A stretch of 64,000 nt of DNA from Deinococcus budaensis (GTDB lineage Bacteria > Deinococcota > Deinococci > Deinococcales > Deinococcaceae): positions 1 to 64,000 of the forward strand of contig NZ_JACHFN010000002.1 in assembly GCF_014201885.1 (NCBI RefSeq), read 5' to 3'. Below, in pieces: positions 32,701 through 39,647 of the stretch. The notes beneath the pieces were generated by a model, which made no database searches, was not told the DNA's origin, and saw nothing but the letters and a program-made list of their open reading frames with translations. The position numbers and the translations under genes are program-made. Positions within the stretch are counted from its first letter, which is position 1, and every line of letters begins with the position of its first letter.

Positions 32701-33038
32701 TATCGGTCGGGGCCGCCGCAGCTCACCAGGTGACGACGGGTGTGACGACCACTGCCAAGGCTGGACACGTCCAGGGCGGCACCCCGCCTACCCCCCCGGT
32801 CCCGGCCCCGGTCCTGCCCACCCGCGCGCACCTAGAGGGTACGCTCGATGGAACCCGGATGGTCAAACGGTTCGAGGACATCTACGCCGAGATCATCCAG
32901 CAGCTTATCGAGGCCGGTGCCGGCGTCCAGGTGGAGGTGGTCATCCGCGCCCAGGCGCCGCACGGGCTGGCAACCCATCAGCAGCGCGCAGTGCTGGAAA
33001 ACGCGCGGAGCCTGGGGCTGACTGCCGAGTTGGAGTAG
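29745..33038 (+). CDS. Swt1-like HEPN plus DUF499 ATPase
   Basis: 1097-aa fusion. The N-terminal domain (about 1-130) resembles Swt1-type HEPN and contains the full RNase motif RNALAH (Arg93, His98) in SWRNALAHDQPFTYDDTHRA. The DUF499 part has Walker A NFGGGKTHSM (Lys248) and Walker B CLILIDEW (Asp359/Glu360), then LVVASLPQSQ (sensor-like), SYPIHPSLFDAL and the long DUF499 C-terminal region; a Pro/Thr-rich linker near 985-1010 leads to a final helical domain. DUF499 proteins pair with DUF1156 methyltransferases in defence islands. The likely role is an ATP-driven sensor controlling a toxic RNase, i.e. abortive infection; this is inference. The gene is convergent with the 33040-33681 gene, only 1 bp apart. 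Confidence 0.88.
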   Translation: MALSNRQRVQGAQDALLEELVVYVEKGLLKAFGTDWVGRVTARFSGVPVDGVGKPVWDMQLLVKVIADFWHDAFGDKLRPDDRNHIFELRSWRNALAHDQPFTYDDTHRALDTMHRVASAMKLPVAAYLLKERDETMRIKLREQERAVTRSVTVVEGRVPEGLKAWRDVIIPHQDVREGNFMAAEFAADLAQVHKGEASSEYGDPQDFFARTYITAGLRDLLTNALNRLGKGEGDPVVELQTNFGGGKTHSMLALYHLFGKVPSRELAGLEEVHSRAGLSTAPTGVNRAVLVGTDLGIGRRMQQDGTVTNTLWGEMAYQLAGAAGYALVAEADQQRTNPGAEMLTRLLTLASPCLILIDEWVAQLRELYGRSDLNAGSYESNISFAQSLTEAAKRVPRALVVASLPQSQSEVAGQGGSAALSALQETFKRVQSTWLPANPEESFEIVRRRLFEPLQGDAHRQADAVVRAFMTHYTTHATEFPQGASEPDFAGRLSKSYPIHPSLFDALFGTWSTLERFQRTRGVLRLMALVIHRLWQSGEKSLMILPGNLPLDDVRVQAELRNYLGEAWEAIMNQEVDGPNSLPVRVEAEDKSGRLGQVAAARRVARTVFLCTAPRAKTAHAGVETRSILLGSVQPGETAGPFSDALRLISSQAVYLYVDASQYWYSTQPSLNRRAADLALQLPPEDVTTEVERRLKALVKNKGAFAGIHVTDSPADVPDDAREPGVRLVILPPSQPHVKGAQDSAAAQRAHEIVTRKAGGDRLGRNNVVLLAADRSRLDDLLSRTRQYLAWQQIHTRAEQDNLTPSDKRQAAGRMEEHSKGTDLLLGAAYAFLLVPELITGTGQPTIALQETRLNGEGDLLERTARKLVGEGQLIGTYGGLPLKLKLDALLWNGRPHLPIRQLLEYFAQYLYLDRLENAQVLLSAIQDGLTTKQPYFAYADGQNGETYLNLRFGEPATVRVDDHSLLVNIEAAMRQRLAEQQQAISVGAAAAHQVTTGVTTTAKAGHVQGGTPPTPPVPAPVLPTRAHLEGTLDGTRMVKRFEDIYAEIIQQLIEAGAGVQVEVVIRAQAPHGLATHQQRAVLENARSLGLTAELE

Positions 33039-33039
33039 T

Positions 33040-33681
33040 TCAGGTTTTCCAGGGCACCTCACCCATCAGTAACCTCAACTGCCCCTCCCCTCCCCCCCCT
33101 GTGTCCATCCCGCCGGGCATGAGGCGCCACGCCGGATAGGCGTCCCACTGAAACCCCAGGTCCAGGGTCCAACCGTGAGCCTCCAAGCGGATCTCCGCCC
33201 AGTCCAGGCGCTGGGCTTCTGCCACTGCCTGGACTGGCAGGACTGGACCGCACGGCGGTGAGCACTCCCGCCCGAGGACGAACTGGGCCCAGGGTGGCAA
33301 CTGACGTGCCCAGTCCGTCCGGGCACGAACTGCGCCCGATACGCCTGTAACCCCTACCCAACCCGGGCAGAGTGGGCGCACCAGCGCTGGCCCGGACAGC
33401 ACGGGCTGGCGAACGCGGCCCACGTTCAAGGACTGACCCTGCTGCTCCTCGCGCGCCAGTTGGTTCTGCTCCAGCTCGATGACGTACTCCACGAGCGCAC
33501 GGGGGAAGATCCTGGCTGCGCTCTGAGCGGTACCCTGGAAAACGGCAACCGGAGTATCCGGACACAACTGCTGACGCCGCACGGCCAGGCGGAGGTCAGT
33601 CAGCCGATCAGCCAGTTTCAAAAGCCGCGCTGCCTGCTGCCGAGTGGGCAGCAGATCAAGCTCGTAGTAGTGATCGTTCAT
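33040..33681 (-). CDS. 213-aa protein of unknown function, coupled to the primase-polymerase
   Basis: It starts MNDHYYELDLLPTRQQAARL with GGGAGGA upstream; the ATG overlaps the primase-polymerase stop (ATGA). It is the last gene of the TnpB-like/PrimPol transcription unit. No family is recognised. The N-terminal pattern Y-x-L-x-L-LPT-x-x-Q followed by an amphipathic helix resembles the first beta strand and helix of TnpB/OrfB proteins, and the AEIRLEAHGWTLDLGF strand pair near residue 175 recalls the strand just before RuvC-I in the TnpB-like neighbour. There is no RuvC motif. It could be an unrelated replication accessory protein. Confidence 0.55.
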   Translation of the reverse strand: MNDHYYELDLLPTRQQAARLLKLADRLTDLRLAVRRQQLCPDTPVAVFQGTAQSAARIFPRALVEYVIELEQNQLAREEQQGQSLNVGRVRQPVLSGPALVRPLCPGWVGVTGVSGAVRARTDWARQLPPWAQFVLGRECSPPCGPVLPVQAVAEAQRLDWAEIRLEAHGWTLDLGFQWDAYPAWRLMPGGMDTGGGGEGQLRLLMGEVPWKT

Positions 33682-34517
33682 GCATCCTCCCTTGAACCCC
33701 AGACAGGGCCACCTAACTCCAGCGCGCGCTGGATCGTGCGCGGGAGATAACCGCCGCGACCCCACTTTTGACGGCTCAGCCCGCTCGCCCGCATCAACCG
33801 CTCAAGCTGTGCCACGTCCTGCGTGTAGAACCGCAGCATCCGCACTGCGGCCAGGTCGGCCTCGCTCTGGCTGGGATAGCCCCCCGCTTCCCAGTCGCCC
33901 GCCAACAACCGGCGGGCACGTGGCCCGTTTCGCGCCCGGGTCAGCAGGTCAAGGACCCGCTGGTCATCCAACTGCAGGTCAGCACCCTCAAGCACCTCCG
34001 GCCTCCTCTCCGTGAGCGGGGCGGTCAGGAAAGGATGCACCGCATCCAGACTGCGGCTCCGGTCTGGCAGGGCGGAACCCGTGACAGTCACGAACCCAGT
34101 CCCCAGCACCTCGACTCCAGGCACCCGACGGTTTCGAGTGACATCCCCTCTCAGCCAGACATGCACGCCCAACCCTGAGGGCGAACGCTCGGCATAGCTG
34201 CCGATGTCCGCCAGAAGTGCCCTGCCCTGGTTCGATAGCGGGTGGTCGAGGTCGAGCACGCACACACCGCAACCCCCCGTGAGTACCACGCCGATCCCGG
34301 CGGCTCCGTGTCCAGCGGCAAGGTCCAGCGCCTCGCGCCAGGGCACGCCAGCCTTTCGGCCATCTACCGGTCGCAGCCGACCCCGGGTGGGCAAAGCTGG
34401 CACCTTCCCGATCCCGCCACTTTCCCTGGGCAACGCGATCCAGGGCAACCAGCGGGACAGCGCCAGGACGGCAAGCGGCAGCGTGACCTCCAAGTGCTCT
34501 GGCTCAGGAAGCCCCAT
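33678..34517 (-). CDS. NrS-1-type primase-polymerase (PrimPol)
   Basis: 279-aa archaeo-eukaryotic-type primase of the phage NrS-1 polymerase family. The N-terminal block RWLPWIALPRESGGIGKVP and GIGVVLTGGCGVCVLDLDHP holds the two catalytic aspartates (about 89 and 91); GSYAERSPSGLGVHVWLRG holds the Ser-x-His triphosphate motif; GVEVLGTGFVTVTG follows. A C-terminal helix-bundle segment (EADLAAVRMLRFYTQDVAQL to SRQKWGRGGYLPRTIQRAL) is the family tail. It likely primes or copies element 2 DNA de novo. The ATG at 34517 shares a base with the TnpB-like stop (TGATG); a GTG four codons upstream is possible. Confidence 0.82.
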   Translation of the reverse strand: MGLPEPEHLEVTLPLAVLALSRWLPWIALPRESGGIGKVPALPTRGRLRPVDGRKAGVPWREALDLAAGHGAAGIGVVLTGGCGVCVLDLDHPLSNQGRALLADIGSYAERSPSGLGVHVWLRGDVTRNRRVPGVEVLGTGFVTVTGSALPDRSRSLDAVHPFLTAPLTERRPEVLEGADLQLDDQRVLDLLTRARNGPRARRLLAGDWEAGGYPSQSEADLAAVRMLRFYTQDVAQLERLMRASGLSRQKWGRGGYLPRTIQRALELGGPVWGSREDA

Positions 34518-35575
34518 CACCGCGCCCACCGGCGGCCACCCCAGCCTCGCCGACGGATGTTGTGTGCGGCGTTTTCATGGGCGTTGAGCGAACCGCATGC
34601 CCGGCAGCTGAACCTGTCCCGCAGACGTTGCCCGGGGAGGCCACAGCGGTGACAGCGCAGGCTGGTGTGGTGCGGAGCCACCCGCCGTAGTGGGATACCA
34701 GCGGCGTACAGCCGCTGTGGCAACCATGACTGCAGCCAGTCGGCGACTGCACGCTCACGGCTACGTTCAACGAAGTCACTCTCGAAGCCGGACAAGGTCA
34801 ACTTCTCAACCGAGACGGCCGACGCCCGGGCGATGATCTGATCGGTGAACACCTCCAGCGCCTGGCGCGCAGCACCCGAGATCAGGCGCTCGTAACGGCG
34901 CTCCACCTCATGCTGCATCCCCGGGCGCAGTCCGGCGATCTGTCTCTCGAGCGCACGCAAACCTGCGCCGGTGAGCAGGTGCAGCGGAGCGGTACTCAGG
35001 ACCGTGTTGACCCCTGCAGCGACAGCCAGAGGCGAGAGGCCGACATCGATGCCGAGAACGCATCCGCCCTGCGACCTGGGAGGGCGGGGCATCTCGAACG
35101 CCAAGCTGACGAACCACAGGCCATCCAGATCTACGAGTCGAGTTTCAGCCCGGAGCCAGCTACCCGGTTCAGCCGGCAGGTCAGTAACCGTAGGCTGCCG
35201 CCCCTGCCGTGTGGTTGTCACCAGATCCGTCACCCACGCTCGCCGCTGCAGCAGGGACATGGGCGCCAGCAGACCGTTTGCGAGCACATCCTGGTTTTCG
35301 AACTGCTCGTAGTTTTTCGAACCTGCGATCAGCAGGCGATGTTCCGTCAGCGGCAGACGGTGCAGTTCCGCTGTCAGGCTCAGGTGTCCCATCCGCAACC
35401 GCTCGTCGTGGATGGCAGTCTGGTCCTGGAGGGCCGCGCGGTCCGGAGCGTACACGCGGCCACCGAACATGCCGGGGAGTGGCTGGGAGCGCTGGGCCAG
35501 CCAGCCCTTCCGGGTGAGTTCGCGTAGTCGCGGTGCGTCTGCGTTGTCGATCCTGAGGTGGTGTCTCGTTTGCAT
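34517..35575 (-). CDS. TnpB/Cas12-like protein with altered RuvC-III site
   Basis: 352-aa protein starting MQTRHHLRIDN, with GGAGGAAGG 6 nt upstream. The C-terminal half is a TnpB-type RuvC nuclease: GGCVLGIDVGLSPLAV (RuvC-I Asp177), ASAVSVEKLTLSGFE (RuvC-II Glu257), a zinc finger with CHRCG (308/311) and CRACG (324/327), and NAHENAAHNI. In canonical TnpB and Cas12f the last motif is A-D-x-N-A-A-x-N-I; here the catalytic Asp is His333, with Glu334 next. The N-terminal half is divergent. No tnpA, transposon ends or CRISPR array is adjacent. It is the first gene of an operon with a primase-polymerase, so a domesticated, possibly nuclease-dead RNA-guided regulator, or a retuned nuclease, is plausible. 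Confidence 0.78.
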   Translation of the reverse strand: MQTRHHLRIDNADAPRLRELTRKGWLAQRSQPLPGMFGGRVYAPDRAALQDQTAIHDERLRMGHLSLTAELHRLPLTEHRLLIAGSKNYEQFENQDVLANGLLAPMSLLQRRAWVTDLVTTTRQGRQPTVTDLPAEPGSWLRAETRLVDLDGLWFVSLAFEMPRPPRSQGGCVLGIDVGLSPLAVAAGVNTVLSTAPLHLLTGAGLRALERQIAGLRPGMQHEVERRYERLISGAARQALEVFTDQIIARASAVSVEKLTLSGFESDFVERSRERAVADWLQSWLPQRLYAAGIPLRRVAPHHTSLRCHRCGLPGQRLRDRFSCRACGSLNAHENAAHNIRRRGWGGRRWAR

Positions 35576-35901
35576 CTTTCCTTCCTCCAGAACTCGTCTC
35601 CTCTCTCCTCTGCTTGACCCTGCTGGCCCTTCCCCTACTCCCTCGCCGCTGCCCGCCCGTAGAGTGGGCAACAGGGTTTTTGATCCGACAGCCGAACCCG
35701 CAGCCACGGGCACCGTGATGCGTGGTTCTCGGGCCGGGCTGTGTCCGAGGAGTTCTAGGTCACTTGAAGTTTCTACAGACCATGACTTCCGTCTGGCACG
35801 CATGGGCGCTCCGCGCGCTCATGTGACGAAAAGACGTCCACAACGGTGGTAAGGCCCCGTGCTTCTGCACACGATGGGTCTCCGCGGTCGCATCAACCGG
35901 T

Positions 35902-36019
35902 GGTGGGTTAGCCGGTAGATGGTGCCCGCGGTGAACCCGTGGTGGGTACCCGTGATGAACTTGCGGTGGGTTCAGTGGTCATGCTGCTCATGGCTCTGTT
36001 GATCAACGCACGGTGGGTT
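35902..36019 (+). repeat. Iteron-like GGTGGGTT repeats
   Basis: GGTGGGTT or GGTGGGTA occurs in one orientation at 35902, 35941, 35965 and 36012. Spacing is 39, 24 and 47 bp. The cluster is clear, but the unit is short and GC-biased sequence raises the chance background. Confidence 0.45.
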
Positions 36020-36098
36020 GCCAGTACCAACAACAGTCGCCCCTGGTAGGTTCCACCGTGTGACCAACACCTCACAGGTGCGCGCATGGAGCATGGCC

Positions 36099-36124
36099 CA
36101 CGATGACCGGTCGCTGTCATCGTG
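36099..36124. repeat. Perfect inverted repeat near the HUH gene
   Basis: CACGATGAC-CGGTCGCT-GTCATCGTG: 9-bp arms and an 8-nt loop. It is a candidate nick-site hairpin or operator. Confidence 0.6.
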
Positions 36125-36221
36125 ACGGCCGTAGACATAGCCGCCTCGACCGGTGACAGGGAGGGCCAGAGGCCAGGGCACGGGTGGCTCCTAAGGAGCA
36201 CCGTTCCTAAGGTGTATGGAG

Positions 36222-37277
36222 TTATGCCGTAAGCAGTAGGAGGCAGGTCGTGAGCAGCATGATCAGCACTGGCCGGAGCCAGATGGGCCGACGTCTTGGG
36301 AGTAGTGGCGCTACGCGCGCCGTACTCCCCTGGCAGGGCGGCGTTCGTTCGGGGAGGTCAGTCCCATCTCCCCATGTTGCTGGCTGGCGTCCCGCCTCGC
36401 CCGGCTGAGGCAACAGCACAGGCGAAAGAAGAGTAGTACGCCCGGGAATCCGCGACTCGCGTTCGTGCACAACCGGGCTAGGGCTTTTGCGTTCGCTAGC
36501 AGCGGGTGACAACAGTTCAGGAGGCGGCGCTGGTACCGGCACCTGGGGAGGGCACCTCGGCAGATGCTGGGTCCAGAGAGTGCGCCGCAGCCCCTGAAGG
36601 CCGCGCTCCCGGCACATCCCCAGCCCGGTCTGCAGGGCATCCACAGCGGCCAAGTAGTGCGGATGCTGTTCCCCTCGCGGGCGGAACCACTTCGCTCCAG
36701 CGTGCGAGGGTTTATGGAGGTAGGCGATCAGACGACTCAGGTCAGCCGCACCGGCGCGGATGCGGGTGCAGCCCTGACGCCGTGCCCTGATGATGACGCC
36801 GTCACCCGTAACGAACTCCCACCGGGTCCGCTGCGTCGGCGGCGAACTGGCCGGGACGATCAGGTGGAGGTGGAGTCCGCCGGCACGCAGGCGGGTACTC
36901 CTTTCCAGCTTGATCACCGCAGGTGTCGCGGGCAGGAGGTGGGCGATGAACGCCCGCACCTCATCGATGGTGGCTGGGTTGTAAGGGTTGTCATCGATGC
37001 CCGCCACCGCCACGACGACGTGCGTCCAGTCCCCCCGCAGACTCAGCAACCTCTCTGCGAGAACGCGACTCTGTTCGTCACTGGCCCGCCGCCGGAGCCG
37101 GTCGTCGGGCTGACGCGGGGGGCTGGTTATCTGGGGCGGGTGGGACTGGGCTAGTACTGGCAGGGCGTCAGCCTGGGGACTCACCTGCCTAGTCGCAGTG
37201 GCTTTGTCCCGGCGAGGCAGCCATGACGAGCACACGGCAACGATGCCGAGCCACAGGGAGCGGAAGAGCGCCGTCAC
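36222..37277 (-). CDS. Putative HUH endonuclease (Rep-like) with terminal membrane helices
   Basis: 351-aa reading from GTG 37277, five bases after the excisionase-like stop; a longer overlapping start at 37382 is possible. The core has VIKLERSTRLRAGGLHLHLI with a His-Leu-His motif (136-138) followed by a strand, and SRLIAYLHKPSHAGAKW with Tyr186 and Lys189, the order His-x-His then Tyr seen in rolling-circle Rep and related single-strand nickases. A hydrophobic N-terminus (LFRSLWLGIVAVCSSWL) and a clear C-terminal helix (PVLIMLLTTCLLLLT) suggest membrane attachment, unusual for Rep. The 240-330 region is Pro-rich. No close family was recalled, so the catalytic call is provisional. Confidence 0.5.
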   Translation of the reverse strand: MTALFRSLWLGIVAVCSSWLPRRDKATATRQVSPQADALPVLAQSHPPQITSPPRQPDDRLRRRASDEQSRVLAERLLSLRGDWTHVVVAVAGIDDNPYNPATIDEVRAFIAHLLPATPAVIKLERSTRLRAGGLHLHLIVPASSPPTQRTRWEFVTGDGVIIRARRQGCTRIRAGAADLSRLIAYLHKPSHAGAKWFRPRGEQHPHYLAAVDALQTGLGMCRERGLQGLRRTLWTQHLPRCPPQVPVPAPPPELLSPAASERKSPSPVVHERESRIPGRTTLLSPVLLPQPGEAGRQPATWGDGTDLPERTPPCQGSTARVAPLLPRRRPIWLRPVLIMLLTTCLLLLTA

Positions 37278-37282
37278 TCCGT

Positions 37283-37573
37283 TCAGTCGGCGGCGTTGTT
37301 GAGGTGGTTCTGGGCCGTCGTTCTGAACGTCTCGATGAGCTGCCGCTTGGAGAACAGAAAAGCTTTGCCCCACCGGGTGCAAGGCACTTGTCGACTGTGC
37401 ACCAGCCCCAAGAGCTCAGCCTGGCCGATCCGCAGGAACTGCGCCGCCTCCGCGGTTTTCAGGATCTTGTCGTGCTCGTGCTCGACCTGATCGCGCGACA
37501 CCACTGCCTGCTCCAACCGCTCCAGCACAGCAAGGATCTGAACCAGGATGGCGAGCGTGGTGATGTCGTTCAT
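37283..37573 (-). CDS. Excisionase-like helix-turn-helix protein
   Basis: 96 aa. An N-terminal helix (TTLAILVQILAVLERLEQAV) is followed by a MerR-like/excisionase DNA-binding motif: ILKTAEAAQFLRIGQAELLG, LVHSRQVPCTRWGKAFLFSK and RQLIETF, the family pattern in which a turn reads x-x-G-x-x-x-x-F-x-x-x-x-L. It is divergent from the repressor across a shared operator region and upstream of the HUH gene. The likely role is directing the integrase to excise element 2, or activating the replication operon. Confidence 0.7.
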   Translation of the reverse strand: MNDITTLAILVQILAVLERLEQAVVSRDQVEHEHDKILKTAEAAQFLRIGQAELLGLVHSRQVPCTRWGKAFLFSKRQLIETFRTTAQNHLNNAAD

Positions 37574-37605
37574 GGCAGGACTCTGGGTCGCGTGTCACTG
37601 AGGAG

Positions 37606-37611
37606 TATGAT
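37606..37611 (+). promoter_or_regulatory. -10 box of the repressor gene
   Basis: TATGAT 23 nt before the GTG at 37635. Its complement TATCAT at 37607-37612 could serve the divergent excisionase-like gene. Confidence 0.5.
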
Positions 37612-37614
37612 AAA

Positions 37615-37631
37615 GTCACCTTTGAGGTGAC
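37615..37631. promoter_or_regulatory. Palindromic operator of element 2
   Basis: GTCACC-TTTGA-GGTGAC: a 6-bp perfect inverted repeat with a 5-nt spacer over the transcription start, 4 nt before the repressor start codon. It suits autoregulation and control of the divergent gene. Confidence 0.65.
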
Positions 37632-37634
37632 CTC

Positions 37635-38237
37635 GTGGCAGATCGATCAGGTGTAGACCGGGAGATGTTTGTTAAGACCGGCTTCAGCGCGGAGGAAGCG
37701 GGCCAGTTGCTGCGGAGGAAGCGCCGGGCGCTGGACCTGACTCTCGAGGACGTGGTGGCGCGGAGCAACGTCCCCTCAAAGCAGTATCTAAGCAAGCTTG
37801 AGTCGGGGACAGTCCACCCCGGGCGCTCCCGGTACGTTGGGAGCCTGGCACCAGTGCTTGGCCTGAGCGAGCAGGAGATGGCCAACATCACCAACCAACC
37901 ACGACCGATGGAGGCTGTTGACCTGCTCAGGCCCAGTCACCTGGATGCGGTGGGCGTGCTGGCAGGGCTGAGCCTCCCGCCCCTTGGTGCCTATGTCCTC
38001 GAGCGGGAACCGGGGATCATCGTGATGGATGCGACGGAGGACGAGAAGCGCCTGGTCGCTGGCAGACAGTACGTCATGATCCTCCGCGAACGGCCCCAGG
38101 GCACCCAGGTGTTTCTGCGAGCACGCGCCCTCCGAGAGGGGGAGGCATCGCTCGTCCTGGCCACGTCAGATCGCCTCTACCGTCCAGACGAGGTCAGGAT
38201 CGTCGGTCGCATCGTGTTCGAGGGGCAACTGCTGTGA
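37635..38237 (+). CDS. XRE-family repressor
   Basis: 200-aa regulator. The N-terminal helix-turn-helix (about 17-70) reads SAEEAGQLLRRKRRALDLTL, EDVVARSNVPSKQYLSKLES and GTVHPGRSRYVGSLAPVLGL, classical HTH_3 sequence. The C-terminal half (YVLEREPGIIVMDA, RQYVMILRERPQGTQVFLRA) is beta-rich and resembles a LexA/CI-type dimerisation fold without a visible Ser-Lys protease pair. The GTG start lies just past a palindromic operator, and the stop overlaps the integrase GTG (GTGA). It therefore probably controls integrase, excisionase and itself, acting as the quiescence switch of element 2. Confidence 0.78.
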   Translation: MADRSGVDREMFVKTGFSAEEAGQLLRRKRRALDLTLEDVVARSNVPSKQYLSKLESGTVHPGRSRYVGSLAPVLGLSEQEMANITNQPRPMEAVDLLRPSHLDAVGVLAGLSLPPLGAYVLEREPGIIVMDATEDEKRLVAGRQYVMILRERPQGTQVFLRARALREGEASLVLATSDRLYRPDEVRIVGRIVFEGQLL

Positions 38238-39547
38238 CCGAGACCCGCAAGGTCAGAAAGAAGAGCGCCCGGGAACGCGGGAAGCGGGGCCAGCCCTCGA
38301 TCGTGCAACGTCAGGATGGACGCTGGAGCGTCACGGCAGAGATGCCCCGGGGCGCGGACGGTCGACGACATCGATATCAGGGGACGTTCCCGACCTACGA
38401 CGCAGCTCTGGAAGCGGCCCGGAAGATCGACTACAACGCGTCTCAGCAACTCTCCAGCGCAGATCGCGACCTCACCGTTGGCCAGCTCCTCCAACGCTGG
38501 CAGGCCAGTCAGCCAGCCGGCCGGCACAGTACGGTGGAAAACAGGACCTGGTTGGTAAGCAAGATCAGCGCCAGGCTCGGGACCCGAAGGGTTCAGCAGC
38601 TGACGGCCCAGGACATCCAGGCTTTTCTGACAGCCCTGGAACGGGAGGGCAAGGCGGCCAGTACGTGCAACAAGTGCAGGCAGCGCCTGCAAGTGGCGCT
38701 GGACGATGCGGTAGACGCGGGCATCATCGCCAGTAACCCAGCCAAACGGGTCAGGGCAGCGCGAGGCACGACTAAGGTTCGCGAGGAGGCATGGACGCCC
38801 GACCAGGTCAAGGCGATCCTCCGTTCGGCTCAGCAGTCGCGGTTGTATCCGCTGTTCGTGCTGGCGTTCATGACAGGAGCGCGGCTCGGTGAGCTGGTCG
38901 GGGCGCGTCCGCAGGACTACGATCCCGCCACTGGCACCCTCCACATCACCGGGACGGCCCAGAAACACGGGGCACGGGGGGAGCCAAAGACAGAGGCTGC
39001 CAAACGCCGCCTGCCCCTCCCGCCGGAGGCCCGTGCCCTGATGGAACAGCATCTCAAGGGTTCGGCTCGGTTAAAGGAGGAGGCTGGTGAGGCCTGGGGC
39101 CGGCGCAAGACAACGTCGGAGAGCACCCGCGCGAAACAGCGGGAGGCGGCGCGACGGCGCGGAGGGAGCACCCTCCCGGAGGGTTCGATCCCGCCCTCCC
39201 CTCCCGCAGGTCAGTACGAGGCGCTGTTTCCAACAACACACGGCACGCCCTGGAGCCTGCGGAACGTCCGGCGCGAGTGGGCAACGGTCCTGGAGCGTGC
39301 GGGCCTCCCGCACCGGCGTTTCCACTCGATCCGATCGGGTTTCGCCACTGCGGCGTTGCAAAACGGAGTGGGGATCAAAGATCTCCAAGACGCGATGGGT
39401 CACACATCCCCGCTGATGTCGCTCAGGTACGCCCAGAGCGTGAGTGGCAGCGAAGCGCGTGTCGTGCACGTGGTAGCGCGCCATCTGGGTCTGGCCACCC
39501 TGGACAACGTGCCGACCCAGGAGGAGGCGGAGCCGAAAACCGCATAA
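38234..39547 (+). CDS. int: Tyrosine integrase of element 2
   Basis: 437-aa site-specific recombinase that would catalyse integration at tRNA-Val. An N-terminal arm-binding AP2-like domain (SIVQRQDGRWSVTAEMPRGA, RHRYQGTFPTYDAALEAAR) precedes a core-binding SAM-like domain (LTVGQLLQRWQ) and a catalytic domain with FMTGARLGELVG (Arg), EPKTEAAKRRLPLP (Lys), FHSIRSGFAT (His-x-x-Arg), AMGHTSPLMS (His) and LRYAQS (Tyr). A basic, Ser/Arg-rich insert of about 50 residues splits the catalytic domain. It ends 100 bp from the intact tRNA and is coupled to the repressor gene. Confidence 0.92.
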   Translation: MTETRKVRKKSARERGKRGQPSIVQRQDGRWSVTAEMPRGADGRRHRYQGTFPTYDAALEAARKIDYNASQQLSSADRDLTVGQLLQRWQASQPAGRHSTVENRTWLVSKISARLGTRRVQQLTAQDIQAFLTALEREGKAASTCNKCRQRLQVALDDAVDAGIIASNPAKRVRAARGTTKVREEAWTPDQVKAILRSAQQSRLYPLFVLAFMTGARLGELVGARPQDYDPATGTLHITGTAQKHGARGEPKTEAAKRRLPLPPEARALMEQHLKGSARLKEEAGEAWGRRKTTSESTRAKQREAARRRGGSTLPEGSIPPSPPAGQYEALFPTTHGTPWSLRNVRREWATVLERAGLPHRRFHSIRSGFATAALQNGVGIKDLQDAMGHTSPLMSLRYAQSVSGSEARVVHVVARHLGLATLDNVPTQEEAEPKTA

Positions 39548-39565
39548 GCGGGCGCATAACAGCCT

Positions 39566-39588
39566 TTAGTCTGTCACTTGTCTGTCAA
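39566..39588 (+). repeat. Right copy of the 23-bp arm-type repeat of element 2
   Basis: Identical to 22332-22354 and in the same orientation, 60 bp from the intact tRNA-Val. Two GTCTGTCA units are spaced one helical turn apart. Confidence 0.75.
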
Positions 39589-39611
39589 ACCTATCTCAGG
39601 GCTTGCAAGAC

Positions 39612-39644
39612 AAAAAGCAGGAACGCCGTCGTAGACGGCGTTCC
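39612..39644 (-). terminator. Terminator of tRNA-Val (also ends the integrase gene)
   Basis: An 11-bp stem GGAACGCCGTC/GACGGCGTTCC with a 3-nt loop. On the minus strand it is followed by TGCTTTTTG. Since it belongs to element 2, the element supplies a new terminator to the tRNA. Confidence 0.8.
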
Positions 39645-39647
39645 TCT

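Larger units (their letters stand above)
35576..36221. other. 646-bp non-coding region, candidate replication origin/regulatory region
   Basis: No credible gene on either strand. It lies between the TnpB-like operon and the HUH gene and contains four GGTGGGT(T/A) repeats (35902-36019), a perfect 9-bp inverted repeat (36099-36124) and a near-palindrome CTCCTAAGGAG at 36188-36198. The part next to the TnpB-like gene (35576-35780) should hold its promoter; no strong one is obvious. A guide RNA could also come from this stretch. Confidence 0.5.

Noticed and set aside
35840..36030. CRISPR array from the repeated GGTGGGTT units
   Set aside because: Units are 8 bp with irregular spacing (24-47 bp); no constant 25-40 bp repeat exists.
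34517..36221. Complete IS200/IS605-type transposon around the TnpB-like gene
   Set aside because: No Y1 tnpA, no subterminal hairpin ends and no target pentamer were seen; the gene is overlapped by a PrimPol gene. The nearby HUH-like protein is larger and membrane-anchored, unlike TnpA.
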